Shown here: positions 32,462-43,700 of the stretch, piece by piece
Layout: the number at the start of each line of letters is the position of its first letter
Numbering within the stretch: position 1 is the first letter of the stretch
DNA from: Salinigranum salinum
Lineage (GTDB): Archaea; Halobacteriota; Halobacteria; Halobacteriales; Haloferacaceae
Direction of reading: 5' to 3'
NCBI RefSeq assembly: GCF_009176545.1
Contig: NZ_VTOJ01000001.1
Location: 496,001-560,000, forward strand
DNA: 64,000 nucleotides
Made by a program: the position numbers and the translations under genes
The notes under the pieces: generated by a model
Databases searched by the model: none
What the model was told of the DNA's origin: nothing
The model's input: the letters and a program-made list of their open reading frames with translations, nothing else

Positions 32462-33769
32462 ATGCTCATCCGAAACGCGGTGCTCGCCGACGGCCGTCGC
32501 CGTGACGTACGCATCGAGGGCGAGCGGATCGCGGACGTCGCCGACGCGGGGTCGCTCGACAGTGGCGACGACCGGGTCGTCGCGGCCGACGGGCGACTGC
32601 TCCTCCCCGGCTGCATCGACGTCCACGTCCACTTCCGCCAGCCGGGTCACGCACACAAGGAGACCTGGGCGACCGGCTCGCGGAGCGCGGCCGCCGGCGG
32701 CGTCACCACCGTCGTCGACCAGCCGAACACGACCCCGCCGACGACGACCGGCACGGCGTTCGACGAGAAGGCGACCCTCGCGGCCGACTCGCTCGTCGAC
32801 TACGGCATCAACGGTGGCGTCACCGAGGCGTGGGATCCCGACACGCTCCTCGAGCGACCACTGTTCGCGCTCGGCGAGGTGTTCCTCGCGGACTCGACGG
32901 GCGACATGGGTATCGACGCGGACCCGTTCGCCGACGCGGTCGCCCGCGCCGCCGACGCGGGCGTCCCCGTCACGGTCCACGCCGAGGACGCCTCGCTGTT
33001 CGACGACGGCGTCTACGGCAGCGACGCCGGGGGCGTCGGCCGCGACGCCGACGCCGACCGCTGGAGCGCGTTTCGGACCGCCGAGGCGGAGGCGGCGGCG
33101 GTCGAACGTGCGGTCGCCGTCGCGGGTGACACCGGTGCGCAACTCCACATCGCCCACACCTCGACGCCCGAAGGGGTCGATACGGCGGCGGCCGCGGGCG
33201 CGACCTGCGAGGTGACGCCACACCACCTCTTCCTGTCGCGTGAGGATCTCGACGACCTGGGTACCTACGGGAGAATGAACCCGCCCCTGCGGGACGAAGC
33301 GCGCCGAGCGGCCGTCTTCGAGCGCGTCGCCGACGGCACGGTCGACGTGCTCGCCACGGACCACGCACCGCACACGGTCGACGAGAAAGAACAGGGGCTG
33401 TGGGACGCACCCAGCGGCGTCCCGGGCGTCGAGACGATGCTCCCGCTGCTCCTCGAAGCGGCACGCCAGGGGCACTGGTCGTACGAGCGGGTGCGAGACC
33501 TCACGGCGCGGAACCCCGCCCGGATCTTCGACCTCCCGCGGAAGGGCCGGATCGAACGAGACGCCGACGCCGACCTCGTCCTCGTCGACCCCGACCGCCC
33601 ACGGGAGATCAGGGGCGAGGCGCTCCACTCGAAGTGCGGGTGGACGCCGTTCGAGGGCTGGACGGGCGTGTTCCCCGACCTGACGCTCGTCCGTGGCCAC
33701 GTCGTCTACGACGGTCGGGGTGAGAGAGAGACGTTCGGGGACGCGGTCGGTCAGAACGTGCGGACGTAG
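32462..33769 (+). CDS. pyrC: Dihydroorotase
   Basis: A 435-residue type I dihydroorotase that cyclises carbamoyl-aspartate to dihydroorotate in pyrimidine synthesis. Zinc ligands are in CIDVHVHFRQPGHAHKETW (HxH, residues about 57-59), IAHTSTPEG and VTPHHLF; the late Asp is in VLATDHAPHTVDEKE (about residue 301). GRMNPPLRDE is the substrate-binding loop. Start ATG 32462 (MLIRNAVLADGR). UMP kinase of the same pathway is encoded far away at 60.8 kb. Its 3' end overlaps the antisense remnant described at 33754. Confidence 0.93.
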   Translation: MLIRNAVLADGRRRDVRIEGERIADVADAGSLDSGDDRVVAADGRLLLPGCIDVHVHFRQPGHAHKETWATGSRSAAAGGVTTVVDQPNTTPPTTTGTAFDEKATLAADSLVDYGINGGVTEAWDPDTLLERPLFALGEVFLADSTGDMGIDADPFADAVARAADAGVPVTVHAEDASLFDDGVYGSDAGGVGRDADADRWSAFRTAEAEAAAVERAVAVAGDTGAQLHIAHTSTPEGVDTAAAAGATCEVTPHHLFLSREDLDDLGTYGRMNPPLRDEARRAAVFERVADGTVDVLATDHAPHTVDEKEQGLWDAPSGVPGVETMLPLLLEAARQGHWSYERVRDLTARNPARIFDLPRKGRIERDADADLVLVDPDRPREIRGEALHSKCGWTPFEGWTGVFPDLTLVRGHVVYDGRGERETFGDAVGQNVRT

Positions 33770-33885
33770 TCGTCCCGACCGCTGCTCTCACGCTCACCGG
33801 CGAACGTCCCAACGAGCTCCACCTTCTCTATCGCTGTTTTCAGGAGCGAGAAACCGTCGTCCTCAACGATCTCCCGGACCGTCTC
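33754..33885 (-). pseudogene. Short fasciclin-like remnant beside the Tc locus
   Basis: On the minus strand an open frame reads ETVREIVEDDGFSLLKTAIE then KVELVGTFAGER before a few unrelated residues and a stop inside the end of the dihydroorotase gene. The pattern resembles the first helices of a fasciclin domain (TIVDxAxxDxxFxxLxxALExAxLVxTLxG), but the downstream FTVFAPT part is missing and there is no start codon. It could be a leftover of a gene disrupted when the neighbouring Tc-like locus arrived. Very short, so weak. Confidence 0.3.
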
Positions 33886-34136
33886 ACCCCGGCACCGGTC
33901 CCGGAGCGGTCGTGCGTGGCGGAGACGTCGCTGGACGGGGTTCTACACCGGGTGATCACCCCGCTGCGACTCGCGCGTTCCCGCGCGACTTTACCACACC
34001 ACCCACGCCGACTCCCGGTCCGGTACGTCCTCCGCCGGTCGGCGTCGGCCGGCACTGCGGATCCACGCGGGGGCACAGTCGCCACGAACAGTATAACTCG
34101 TCGACAAGTATGTGCGGTATGGTAGCATATCCGTAG

Positions 34137-34144
34137 TATTATTT
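34137..34144 (+). promoter_or_regulatory. Probable TATA box of the Tc-like operon (in a 400-bp gap)
   Basis: TATTATTT is centred about 30 bases before the ATG at 34171, within the AT-rich end of the 33770-34170 gap. The same gap contains AGTATAACT (34090s), AAGTATGTG and AGCATATCC. The rest of the gap is GC-rich with no gene except the antisense remnant at its start. The position predicts a leaderless or short-leader transcript for both Tc-like genes. Confidence 0.45.
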
Positions 34145-34170
34145 GTAGGGCCATTGAAAACAACGGTATT

Positions 34171-37100
34171 ATGACAGGACTGCAGTACCCGTCGAACTAC
34201 GTCTCGACGCTCCACGTCGCCCGGCCCACTCTCGGAGTCGAACTGCCCGAAAACGCCTCAGCCCGCCGGATCGACGAGATCAGAAGCGCGCTCGGGGCCG
34301 CCCGCGACGCCTACGCCGCCGGGGAGTACCGACGGTCGATCGACCGGTACGAACGTGCCCGGTCCCTGACGTTCGAGCTCGTCGATCCGCGTGATTCGGC
34401 TCCCTGGTACGTCGGGTACGACGACCTCGACCTCCCGATGGGTCGGGACGTGGAACTCGCGATCATGGACAGTGGCCTCCAGCTGGCCGAGGACATCCGT
34501 CTGTTGGACCAGACGGCGGGTTCCCCGGCGATCGCTCCGGAGACGAAGCTCTCCTCGGACACTCTCGACCTCGAGACCGTCGGATTCCGCGGGCAGGACC
34601 CGTCGATCGCGGACCTCAACGTGGACATCCAGGCGGGACTCGAGAAGCTGAACGAGGGGGCGGTCGGTAGCTCGATCGAGCGATTCCGCGGGGTGCTGTC
34701 CCGACTGGAGAACCCGACCACCGCCGCGGAGAAGGAGACGGCCGCGACTGCCGCGCTGAACCTCAGCACCGCGCTGGCGATGGCGAACGACGACCAGGGG
34801 GCCGACGAGGCGGCCGCCCGCGCCGAGGAACTGTTCTCGCAGACGAACGACGATGTCGGACTCTCGCAGGCCCGGCACAATCGCGGGGCAGCACTGTCAC
34901 GGCTGGAACGGGGCCGTGCGGCCGAGGAGCAGTTCGAGGCTGCGGCGAACGTGTACGCCCGCGCGCTCGACACCGGCGGTGGCAGCAGCGGTGGCGGTGG
35001 TCGTGGTAGTGGCAGCGAACGTGGACGCAGCGGCACGGGCAGTAGTCAGCCGATCGGTGGCTCCGTTCCGACCCCCGAAGGTGTGTTCACCATGCCGAAC
35101 CTCACCCCGATGAGCGGGTCGCTCCCCGGCGGGACGACCGGCCCGCAGGAACGCGGCCCGTCGTCGTCGCTGCGCGTCGATCCGGGGACGATCCTGCCGT
35201 CCACGGACCCCTCGACACTCACGTTCGTCGAGGAACGCGACCCGGAACGTCTCAACATCCGCTGGCCCGAGGGAGGGGTCGCCGGCGTCCCGGTGCCACG
35301 GGACGGCGACGCCGACTCCTGGGAGCTGGCGGTGCCCGCGGGGCAGGGGATCCAGACGTTCACCTGGACGGGCGGCAAACGCCCCGACGCGGCCGAGGCG
35401 ATGGAGACGCTCCTGGGACCGCGCGTCGAGACGTCGACGCTCGACGACCTCCGCATGTGGCCCGAGCACCCCGCGAGCCAGTCGCTGTACCTCACGCACG
35501 TCTACGCGTTCGCAGTCCCGGTCGGGCTCGGCGACTGTCACCGACAGCTCGGCGAGTACGCCCGGGCCGAAGCGTACTACCTGAAGGCGGCGGACTATCG
35601 GTACCTCAACCGCGAACTGGAGGCGACGAACCTCTGGGGGAAGCTGGCGAAGAACGTCCAGCAGTGGGGCGACTCGATCTACCGCGAGGACGACCTCGAG
35701 GGGGCGATGGAGGTCTACCGGAAGCTCCTCGCGAGCGACGGGACGACGCCCGACACCCCGCTCTACCAGCGGGATGCGTTCGAGAAGCCGAGAGCGCAGG
35801 CGACGACCGTCGTCGAGAACCTCGACGATCCGGGATCGATCGACGTCGATCCCTCGATCGCCTCCCCGATCCTGACGGTGTGGGCACGCTGGCAGTACCT
35901 CAACGCCGGGCTGGACTTCTACGGGACGACGTTCCTCCCGACGTACACGTTCGAGTACCTCCGACGCGTGGCGCGGACGCTCGCGAAGCAGGGCATCCAG
36001 GCCGAGCGGTCGTACGTCGAGTTCGCGTCCCGGGCCGAACAGGAGGAGGCGAGGCGGCGCGAGCTCGAACAGACCGCGGAGATGGCGGAGAAGAAGGCCG
36101 ACGTCGCGCGCGAACGGCACCAGGCGAGTGAGGACGAGACCGACGTCTACGAATCGTCCAGAGATCTCGCCGAAACCCGGCTCCGGAACGCGAAGGACGA
36201 ACGCAACCACTACCGGTCGGCCGGCTGGTGGCAGTACCGGACCGAGTCCGCCCGTGCGGCGGGTCGGGACGACTGGCGAGAGGGGAAGATCCGGGACCTG
36301 GCGCAGAAGTTCGAGGACGGCGAGACCATCTCGGGTTCGCCCGGCAAGCTGAACGCCGCGATGGCCTACCTCGGCGGGAAGAAGTCCTACGAGTACCAGC
36401 TGGAACGGCTCGAAAACGACGCGGAGGAGCTCCGCGAATCCAGACAGATCGCCGAAGACCGCCTGGACGTCGCGAGACACCGCCAGGAGGCCGCACGCCT
36501 CGAGCGGGAAGCAGCCGAGACACGCGTCGACCTCGCGCGGGACGCGATCCGTGCGTTCGAGAACGAGACGTTCACGCCCGAGGTGTGGGCGCACATGGCG
36601 GAGTTCATGCGTGACCTCGCACGCACCTACCACGACCGGGCAGTCGAGGTCGCGAAACTGATGGAGCGGGCGTACAACTTCGAGAACGACACGGACCACT
36701 CCATCATCAGCTCGGACTACGGGATCGGCGACCAGGGTGGCCTACTCGGCTCGGACGCGCTCCTGTCGGACATCGACGCGTTCTCCCACCGGCTCGTCAC
36801 GGAGACGGGCGGGAAGGCCTCGCGGCTGAAGGACGTCGTCTCGCTCGCAAACGACTACCCGTTCCAGTTCCACCAGTTCCAGCAGACCGGCGAGCTGTCG
36901 TTCGAGACGATGCTGTACGACTTCGACCGTCGCCATCCGGGATTCTACGGGCAACGGGTACAGGCCGTCGAGCTCGAGATCGCCGGGCTCGTGCCGTCGT
37001 CGGGCGTCCAGGGCACGCTTCGCAGTGGCGGATTCTCGCGCTACCGGACGGCCGACGGCGGGGCTGACGTGCGCGTCCACAGCGCCGACACGCTCGCGCT

Positions 37101-37761
37101 CTCGGAGTACGAGGAGCTCGAGGACCGGTTCGTGTTCCGCACGGATCCCGAGGAGTACGGGCTCTTCGAGGGGCACGGCGTCGCGACGACGTGGCACATC
37201 GACCTCCCGCAGCGGGCGAACAACTTCGACTTCCGTCGCATCCGCGACGTCCGGCTCGTCGTCTACTACGAGGCACAGTACGACGCCGACCTGGCGGAGT
37301 CGGTCGAGTCGCGCGAGCCGCTTCCGGGCGAGTTGACCGCAGCGAGGGACTTCCAGCCCCGGTACGACTTCCCGGAGTCGTGGTACGCGATGCTCGACGA
37401 CCGCGAACTGACGTACGAGCTCACGGCGGCCCACCTCCCCAGAACTCAGGAGGGGTTCACCCTGAAACGGCTGTCGGTCGTCCTCGAGACGGCGGCCGAC
37501 GTGGCCGCGTCCGACGTCGACCTGACGGTGACTCTCCCGGGACAGCAGCCGGTGACCGTGACGACGGACGCCGACGGTCGGGTCGACGCGGCGAACACGT
37601 CGCTTTCCGAGGCGCTCGGTGGCGACGTGCTCGGCACGTGGTCGCTCGTGGTCGAACCGCCGGACGGGAGTGAGCTGGCCGACGACGGGGGTGGACTCGA
37701 TCCCGACGCCATCGACCAGGTGCTCGTCCTGACCGAGTACGGCTTCCAGTATCCGGGGTAA
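34171..37761 (+). CDS. TcA-like toxin-complex protein (TPR-like N-terminus, pore/TcB-binding C-terminus)
   Basis: A 1196-residue protein, about half the size of bacterial TcA. Residues 39-269 form TPR-like helical repeats (RDAYAAGEYRRSIDRYERAR), followed by a Gly/Ser/Arg linker (about 269-290). More helical repeats occur near 447-523 (GDCHRQLGEYARAEAYYLKA). Long charged coiled coils at about 611-694 and 737-797 resemble the TcA pore-domain helices. The stretch FTPEVWAHMAEFMRDLARTY and the following VAKLMERAYNFENDTD match TcA proteins just before the TcB-binding domain. That domain (about 921-1110) shows HPGFYGQRVQAVELEIAGL, FEGHGVATTWHIDLPQ and FDFRRIRDVRLVVYY. No signal peptide or shell/neuraminidase-like domain is seen. 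The TcB-like gene starts 2 bases after the stop. Tc homology is strong; pore formation is inferred. Confidence 0.8.
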   Translation: MTGLQYPSNYVSTLHVARPTLGVELPENASARRIDEIRSALGAARDAYAAGEYRRSIDRYERARSLTFELVDPRDSAPWYVGYDDLDLPMGRDVELAIMDSGLQLAEDIRLLDQTAGSPAIAPETKLSSDTLDLETVGFRGQDPSIADLNVDIQAGLEKLNEGAVGSSIERFRGVLSRLENPTTAAEKETAATAALNLSTALAMANDDQGADEAAARAEELFSQTNDDVGLSQARHNRGAALSRLERGRAAEEQFEAAANVYARALDTGGGSSGGGGRGSGSERGRSGTGSSQPIGGSVPTPEGVFTMPNLTPMSGSLPGGTTGPQERGPSSSLRVDPGTILPSTDPSTLTFVEERDPERLNIRWPEGGVAGVPVPRDGDADSWELAVPAGQGIQTFTWTGGKRPDAAEAMETLLGPRVETSTLDDLRMWPEHPASQSLYLTHVYAFAVPVGLGDCHRQLGEYARAEAYYLKAADYRYLNRELEATNLWGKLAKNVQQWGDSIYREDDLEGAMEVYRKLLASDGTTPDTPLYQRDAFEKPRAQATTVVENLDDPGSIDVDPSIASPILTVWARWQYLNAGLDFYGTTFLPTYTFEYLRRVARTLAKQGIQAERSYVEFASRAEQEEARRRELEQTAEMAEKKADVARERHQASEDETDVYESSRDLAETRLRNAKDERNHYRSAGWWQYRTESARAAGRDDWREGKIRDLAQKFEDGETISGSPGKLNAAMAYLGGKKSYEYQLERLENDAEELRESRQIAEDRLDVARHRQEAARLEREAAETRVDLARDAIRAFENETFTPEVWAHMAEFMRDLARTYHDRAVEVAKLMERAYNFENDTDHSIISSDYGIGDQGGLLGSDALLSDIDAFSHRLVTETGGKASRLKDVVSLANDYPFQFHQFQQTGELSFETMLYDFDRRHPGFYGQRVQAVELEIAGLVPSSGVQGTLRSGGFSRYRTADGGADVRVHSADTLALSEYEELEDRFVFRTDPEEYGLFEGHGVATTWHIDLPQRANNFDFRRIRDVRLVVYYEAQYDADLAESVESREPLPGELTAARDFQPRYDFPESWYAMLDDRELTYELTAAHLPRTQEGFTLKRLSVVLETAADVAASDVDLTVTLPGQQPVTVTTDADGRVDAANTSLSEALGGDVLGTWSLVVEPPDGSELADDGGGLDPDAIDQVLVLTEYGFQYPG

Positions 37762-37763
37762 CG

Positions 37764-40700
37764 ATGGAGGCAACGTCTGGTGTCCTCGGCGAGGTCGTCT
37801 CGCTCCCCGAGGGCGGTGGCGAGATCCGTGGCCTGGGGGAGCGCTTCCAGCCCGACCTGCTGCGGGGGACGGGAAACTACTCGGTTCCGATCGAGGTGCC
37901 CGACAGTCCAACTGGTCCCAAACCGGACCTCTCCCTGGAGTACTCGACGGGGACGGGCAACGGCGTGCTCGGGATGGGCTGGTCGATCGCGGGCACGATG
38001 GCGGTGAGCCGACGGACGGACGACGGCGTCCCGCAGTACGACGGCACCGACGAGTTCGTCCTGGGAGGTTCGGTGCTCGTCCCCGTCGGGGACGGTCGGT
38101 ACCGCCCGCGGAGCGACGAGGAGGCCCGTCACATCAGCCGCGGCGACGGCGGCTGGATCGTGCGAACGAAGCAGGGCGACCGCTTCGAACTCGGGACGAC
38201 GGCGGGTAGCCGGGTCACCGACGACGACGGCAGCCGGACGCTCTCGTGGCGACTCGCCGAGCACACGGACCCGGCCGGGAACACGATCACGTACGAGTAC
38301 GAGACGGACGGGAACGCCGCCTATCTCTCGGCCGTCTCGTGGGGAATCTACCGGGTCACGTTCGAGTACGAGCCGCGCCCGGACGTCCTCCGGGCCGGCC
38401 GGGGCGGGTTCGAGGTCCGGACCGCCCGACGGTGTTCGGCAATCGACCTCCAGAGCGATGCGCTCGATCAGCCGACCATCGCGCGCTGGGAGTTCGGGTA
38501 CGAACAGGCCGACGGTTCGGGCGTCTCGCTCCTGACGAAGATCGAACAGACGGGAACGGGGCCGGACGGCGAGCGGGAGACGCTCCCCCCGGTGACGATG
38601 TCCTACACCGGCCACGACGCCGACGCCGCCAGATACGAGCGCGTCTCGTCACGTGACGGCCTGCCACCGCTCGACGACCCGTCGACGACGCTCGTCGACA
38701 TGACCGGCGACGGTCTCCCCGACCTTCTCGAGACGGCGGACGACGGGCACTACGTCTGGCCGAATCGGGGCAACGGGACGTTCGGCACGCGTCGGTCTGT
38801 CCCGATCCAGCCGTACGGGATGCAACTCGGCCAGCGTGGCGTCTCGCTCGGCGATCTCGACGGCGACGGCGCCGTGGACCTCTTCCGGACGACCCGTGGC
38901 ATCGGGACGATCGTCCGGAACGCGGGCGACGGCTCGTGGGTCGAGCGGCCGACCGTCTACGCGGAGACGGTGCCGCTGGACCTCTCGGCGACGGACTCCC
39001 GCGTGACCGACCTGGACGGCGACCGCTGCGTCGACCTCCTCCAGTCCGGCCCCGGCGGGTACACGCTCTCGTACAACCGAGAGGGCGAGGGGTGGTCGCG
39101 GCCCCAGGCCGTCTCGAAGTACGGCGAGGCGGGACCCCTCCCGACCGTCGATCTCGGCTCCGAACTCGTGTACGTCGCGGACTTCACGGGCGACGGGCTC
39201 TCTGACGTCGCCGTCGTCGAGTCGGGACACGTCGCGTACTGGCCACACTACGGCCGGGGCATCTGGGGTAACCGCGTCGAGATGACGCATCCGCCGTCGA
39301 TGCCCGGAGGGTTCGACCACGAGCGCCTGTTCCTCGCGGATCTCGACCGCGACGGCACCACCGACCTCCTGTACGTCGACGGCGACACGGTCTACTACTG
39401 GCTGAACCGGACGGGTGCGGGCTGGAGCGAGCGGTTCGAGGTGCCGTTCGTGCCCCCGCCGAACGTGGACGCGCTGCATCTGACGGACCTGAACGGGACC
39501 GGGACGCGCGGCCTGGTCTGGAGCGCGACCGACGGCGCGGCCGGCGGCACGTCGCTCCGTCACCTCGACCTCCGGGGGGAGACCAAGCCGTACCTGCTCG
39601 CCGAGATCGACGACGGCACCGGACTCCGGACCGAGATCCAGTACACGACCACGACCGCGGCCCGCGTGGCGGACCGCGAGGCAGGCGACGAGTGGGACTC
39701 CTACCTGCCGTTCCCCGTCCAGGTCGTGGACGCGTACGTCGAGACCGACACGGTCACAGACACCGTCCGCCGCACGACGCTCCGGTACCACCGCGGCCAC
39801 TACGACGCCGCGGCCGGCGAGTTCCGCGGGTTCGAGCGCGTCGAACTCGGGATCGTCGGCGACGACCACGCGCCGACGGTCGAGCAGGTGACCACCTTCG
39901 AGCAGGGCGACCCGGTCGATCCCGCGCCGTCAGCCGGCCAGTCCCCGGAGGAGCGTGCGGCGGCGCGGGCGCTCCACGGCCGGCCGCTCACGACGGAGAC
40001 GTACGAGATCGCCGCCGATGGCACGCGCACGCGCACCCGGAGCGCGACGATGTCGTACCGTGCCCGGCTGGCGTTCGTCGATGGCGACCGGTTCGTCCAC
40101 GTCCCCGAGCGAACGCGCACCGAGACCCGGATCCACGCGCCGGGTGAACCCGACCGGATCGACGTCGCCGAGTACGAGTACGACGAGTACCGGAACGTGA
40201 CACGGCGCGTCCGTCGTAGTCGCTTCGACGACCAGCCCGCGGGCGAGGCGGCCGTCAGCGACCGCCGCATGCGCTACGTCGACAACGAGGCGGACTGGCT
40301 GGTGGGACTGCGGGCGAGCGAGACGGTCCGCGACGGCGACGGCCGGCTGCACGCACACACCCGTCGGTTCTACGACGGCGAGGCGTTCCACGGGCTACCG
40401 GCGGGCGAGGCGACGAGCGGTCTCCTCACGCGGAAACAGGAACTGGTGCTCGCCGACTGGGCGCTCCCCGACGGGTACGCCGACGAGATCGACCCGTCGT
40501 GGGGGCTCACGCACGAAGGCGAGGGATACTACCGGGAGGCGACCGCGGTCGAGTTCGACGACGCAGGCCGAACGGTCGGGATTCGGGAGTCGCTCGGGGT
40601 CGAACACCGGATCGAGTACGACGACGAGGGCTTCCCGACGCGGCTGCTCCAGGCCGTCGGTACGGCCGACGAGGGCACGGTCTCGGCGACGTACGACCGG

Positions 40701-43700
40701 CGGACCGGCCAGCCGACCTCCATCGAGTATCCCGAGGGCGCCGCCGCACGCTACGACTACTCCCCGCTCGGCCGCCTCCGCGCGAAACACGAGACCACGA
40801 GCGACGGCAGCCTGGCGTTGACCGGTGCCTTCACCGTCGACTACGGCGATCCGACGGCGTCGCCGCCGCAGCCACCGAGCGCGACGAGCTACGAGCCACG
40901 CGAGGCGGGCTGGGCGACCGACGACCTGCTCGACGTGGACGCCGCGACGCTGTCGGGTGTCGACGTCGCCCAGGAGTTCTACGACGGTCGGGGCAACCGC
41001 CTCCAGCAGGTCCGGACCGGAAACGTCGCCGCCGACGGCTCGACGCGGTGGATCGTCGGTCGCCGCAGCACGTACACCGTCCGCGGCGAGACTGGCTTCG
41101 AGTACCCGAACGCGTTCGTCGACACGCTCGAGTATCACCCGGACCTGCCGACCGACGGCGAGACCGCGTACCACTACGACAGTACGGACTCGCTCACTCG
41201 CGTCGAGCGGGCCGACGGGACTGCCGTCCGGATCGAGCGGTACCCCGACCGTATCGAGCGCTGGGAGCCCGGTGTGTCGACGAGCGACCCGCCGATCGTC
41301 GAGCGGCTGACCGCCCGCGGCGACCTCGCCGGCGTCGAACGCCCGACCGGTGACGGGGACGTGAACGTCACGACGTACGACCGGGACCTCCGGGGACGCA
41401 TCGTCTCGATCACGGACGCGACCGGCCGCGTCGCCACCGAGTACACGTACGCCGGCTCCCCGAACCCGATCCGGATCGACCACGCAGACGCCGGCCGACG
41501 CACGTTCTGGTACGACGCCGCCGACAACCGGCGGCTCCGCACGGACTCCCTCGGACACCGCCTGTCGATGCGGTACGACGACCAGGGGCGTCTCGTCGAG
41601 GCGGTGGACGAGACCGATCCGGCCGAGCCGACGACCGTCCGGACGAAGACGTACGACGGGACGCGACTCGTCGAGACGACCGACGGGGACGTCACCGTCT
41701 CGTTCGGGTACGACGCCGCCGGTCGCCGGACGGAACGGACCGTCAGCGCGGGCGACGATCCCGAACTCGCGGTCGGACGCGAGTTCACCGTGCAGGGCGA
41801 CCTCGCCGCGATCACGTACCCCGACGGGACCCGGGTGGCGTACGACTACGGCGACCACGGGTCACCAGTCTCCGCCTCCGGGTTCGTCGACCGCGTGACG
41901 TACGACGCCCACGAGCGGCCGACCGAGGTCCAGTTCGCCGGGAGCGCGTCGACGAGCTACACGTACGACCACGTCGAGCAGGACATGACCGCGGCCACGC
42001 TCACCGACGGGAGCGGGAACACGCTCCGGTCGCTCGACTACGAGTACGACGCCGGCGGGAACGTGACCGCGATCACGGACGACCTCGGCGGTGAGACGCT
42101 CGACCGTCGGTTCGAGTACGACCGGTTGTTCCGGCTCACTGCCGCCGAACAGCGCCGTGGCGACCCCGGTGGCGAGCCGGACCGCCGCGACGAGTACGCC
42201 TACACCCCGACCGGCGACCTCACGCGGAACGACGAGTCGATGGACGGTCCGATGCGGTACGCCGACGCGGACCACGCCGGTCGGCTCACGGCGTTCACGC
42301 GCGCCGGCGACGGGAGTCCCACCTCCGTGTCGTACGACGCCGGCGGCCGGGTGACGGGCTACGGCGACCTGCAGTCGCTGGAGTACGACATCTGGGACCG
42401 GCTCGTCGCAGCCGAACGCGCCGACGGAACGGCCGTGACGTTCGACTACGACGCCGACGGGAACCGCGTCTCGAAGACCGTGACCGAGGACACCGAAACC
42501 CGGACGACGACGTACGTCGGCGACCGCTACCGGACGGGTCCCGACGGCGAGCGGCTCACGATCACCATCGGAGAGCTCACCGTCGCCGTGCGGACCACCC
42601 CCGCCGGCGACGACGACTCCCGGACGGCACACGTGCTCACTGACCATCTCGGGTCGATCGTCGCGGCGTGTGACCCGACCGGGACCGTCGTCCACCAGCA
42701 GGTGTACTCGCCGTTCGGCCGCCGGCTCCGACCAAACGGTGAGCACGACCGGTACATCGGGCTAGATGCCGACGACGGCCTCGGCCTCACGCAGTTCGGA
42801 GACCGGTACTACGCGCCCGAGCTCGGGCGATTCATCACGCCGGACTGGTTCATCATCGAGAACCCACAGCCCGCGATCGGACATCCACAGGGGCTGAACG
42901 CGTACAGCTACGCTGTGAACAACCCGATGCGGTTCAGGGACCCGACGGGGAAGTTCGCGTTCCTCGCCGCGGTCGCGATCGGCGCGGCCGCCGGCTTCGC
43001 CGTCGGGTTCGTCGGCGGCACCGTCTACGGCCTGAGCCAGGGCGACAGCCTCGGACAGAGCATGCTCCGTGGGCTCGAAGCCGGGTTGCTCGGCGTCGCC
43101 GGCGGCGCGCTCGGCGCCGCGACCGGTGGCCTCGTCTTCGGCGTCCTCGGGTTCCCCGCAGGCGTCGGCGCCGCGATCGGTGGGGTCTTCGGCGCGCTGA
43201 ACGGGTACATCAGCGGCGCCACACAGATCTACCGCTGGAGCGACGGCTCCGGGTTCGCCGACTTCCTCTCCGATTCGACGTGGGGGCTCGTCGGCACCTC
43301 GCTCGGCGTGATGGTCCACCTGGTCAACTGGACGTTCTACGGTGGTGGGAACTACGCCGCGGCTGACAGCCACCGGTCGAACCACCACATCTACGACGGC
43401 GGGGTCGCGGTCAAGAGCGACTACGCGTTCACCCAGGGGAACGTGATCAGCAACCTCCAGGGGAACCGCGGCGACCTCTATCGGCACGAACAGCTCCACG
43501 TGATGCAGAGCCGGGTGTTCGGCCCGGTGTTCCAGGGCGTCTACGCCGGCTGGCTGGTCGCCGGTGCCGCCGTCGGCTTCGGAATCGGTCTGTTCACCGA
43601 TCAGGACCTCGGTCAGGACATCGAGGACGTGGCCTACTTCAACAACCCCTGGGAGACGTGGGCGTATTCGCAGGAGGGGCCACGGTTCGGCAGCGGGCGC

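Noticed and set aside
31349..33700. 783-codon minus-strand frame opposite lipoate ligase and dihydroorotase
   Set aside because: Both opposing genes show full catalytic motifs; this frame is Arg/Val/Asp-rich without domains.
33840..34163. 107-codon minus-strand frame upstream of the TcA-like gene
   Set aside because: It starts in the operon promoter, has no conserved motif and is Arg/Ser-rich; not treated as an immunity gene.
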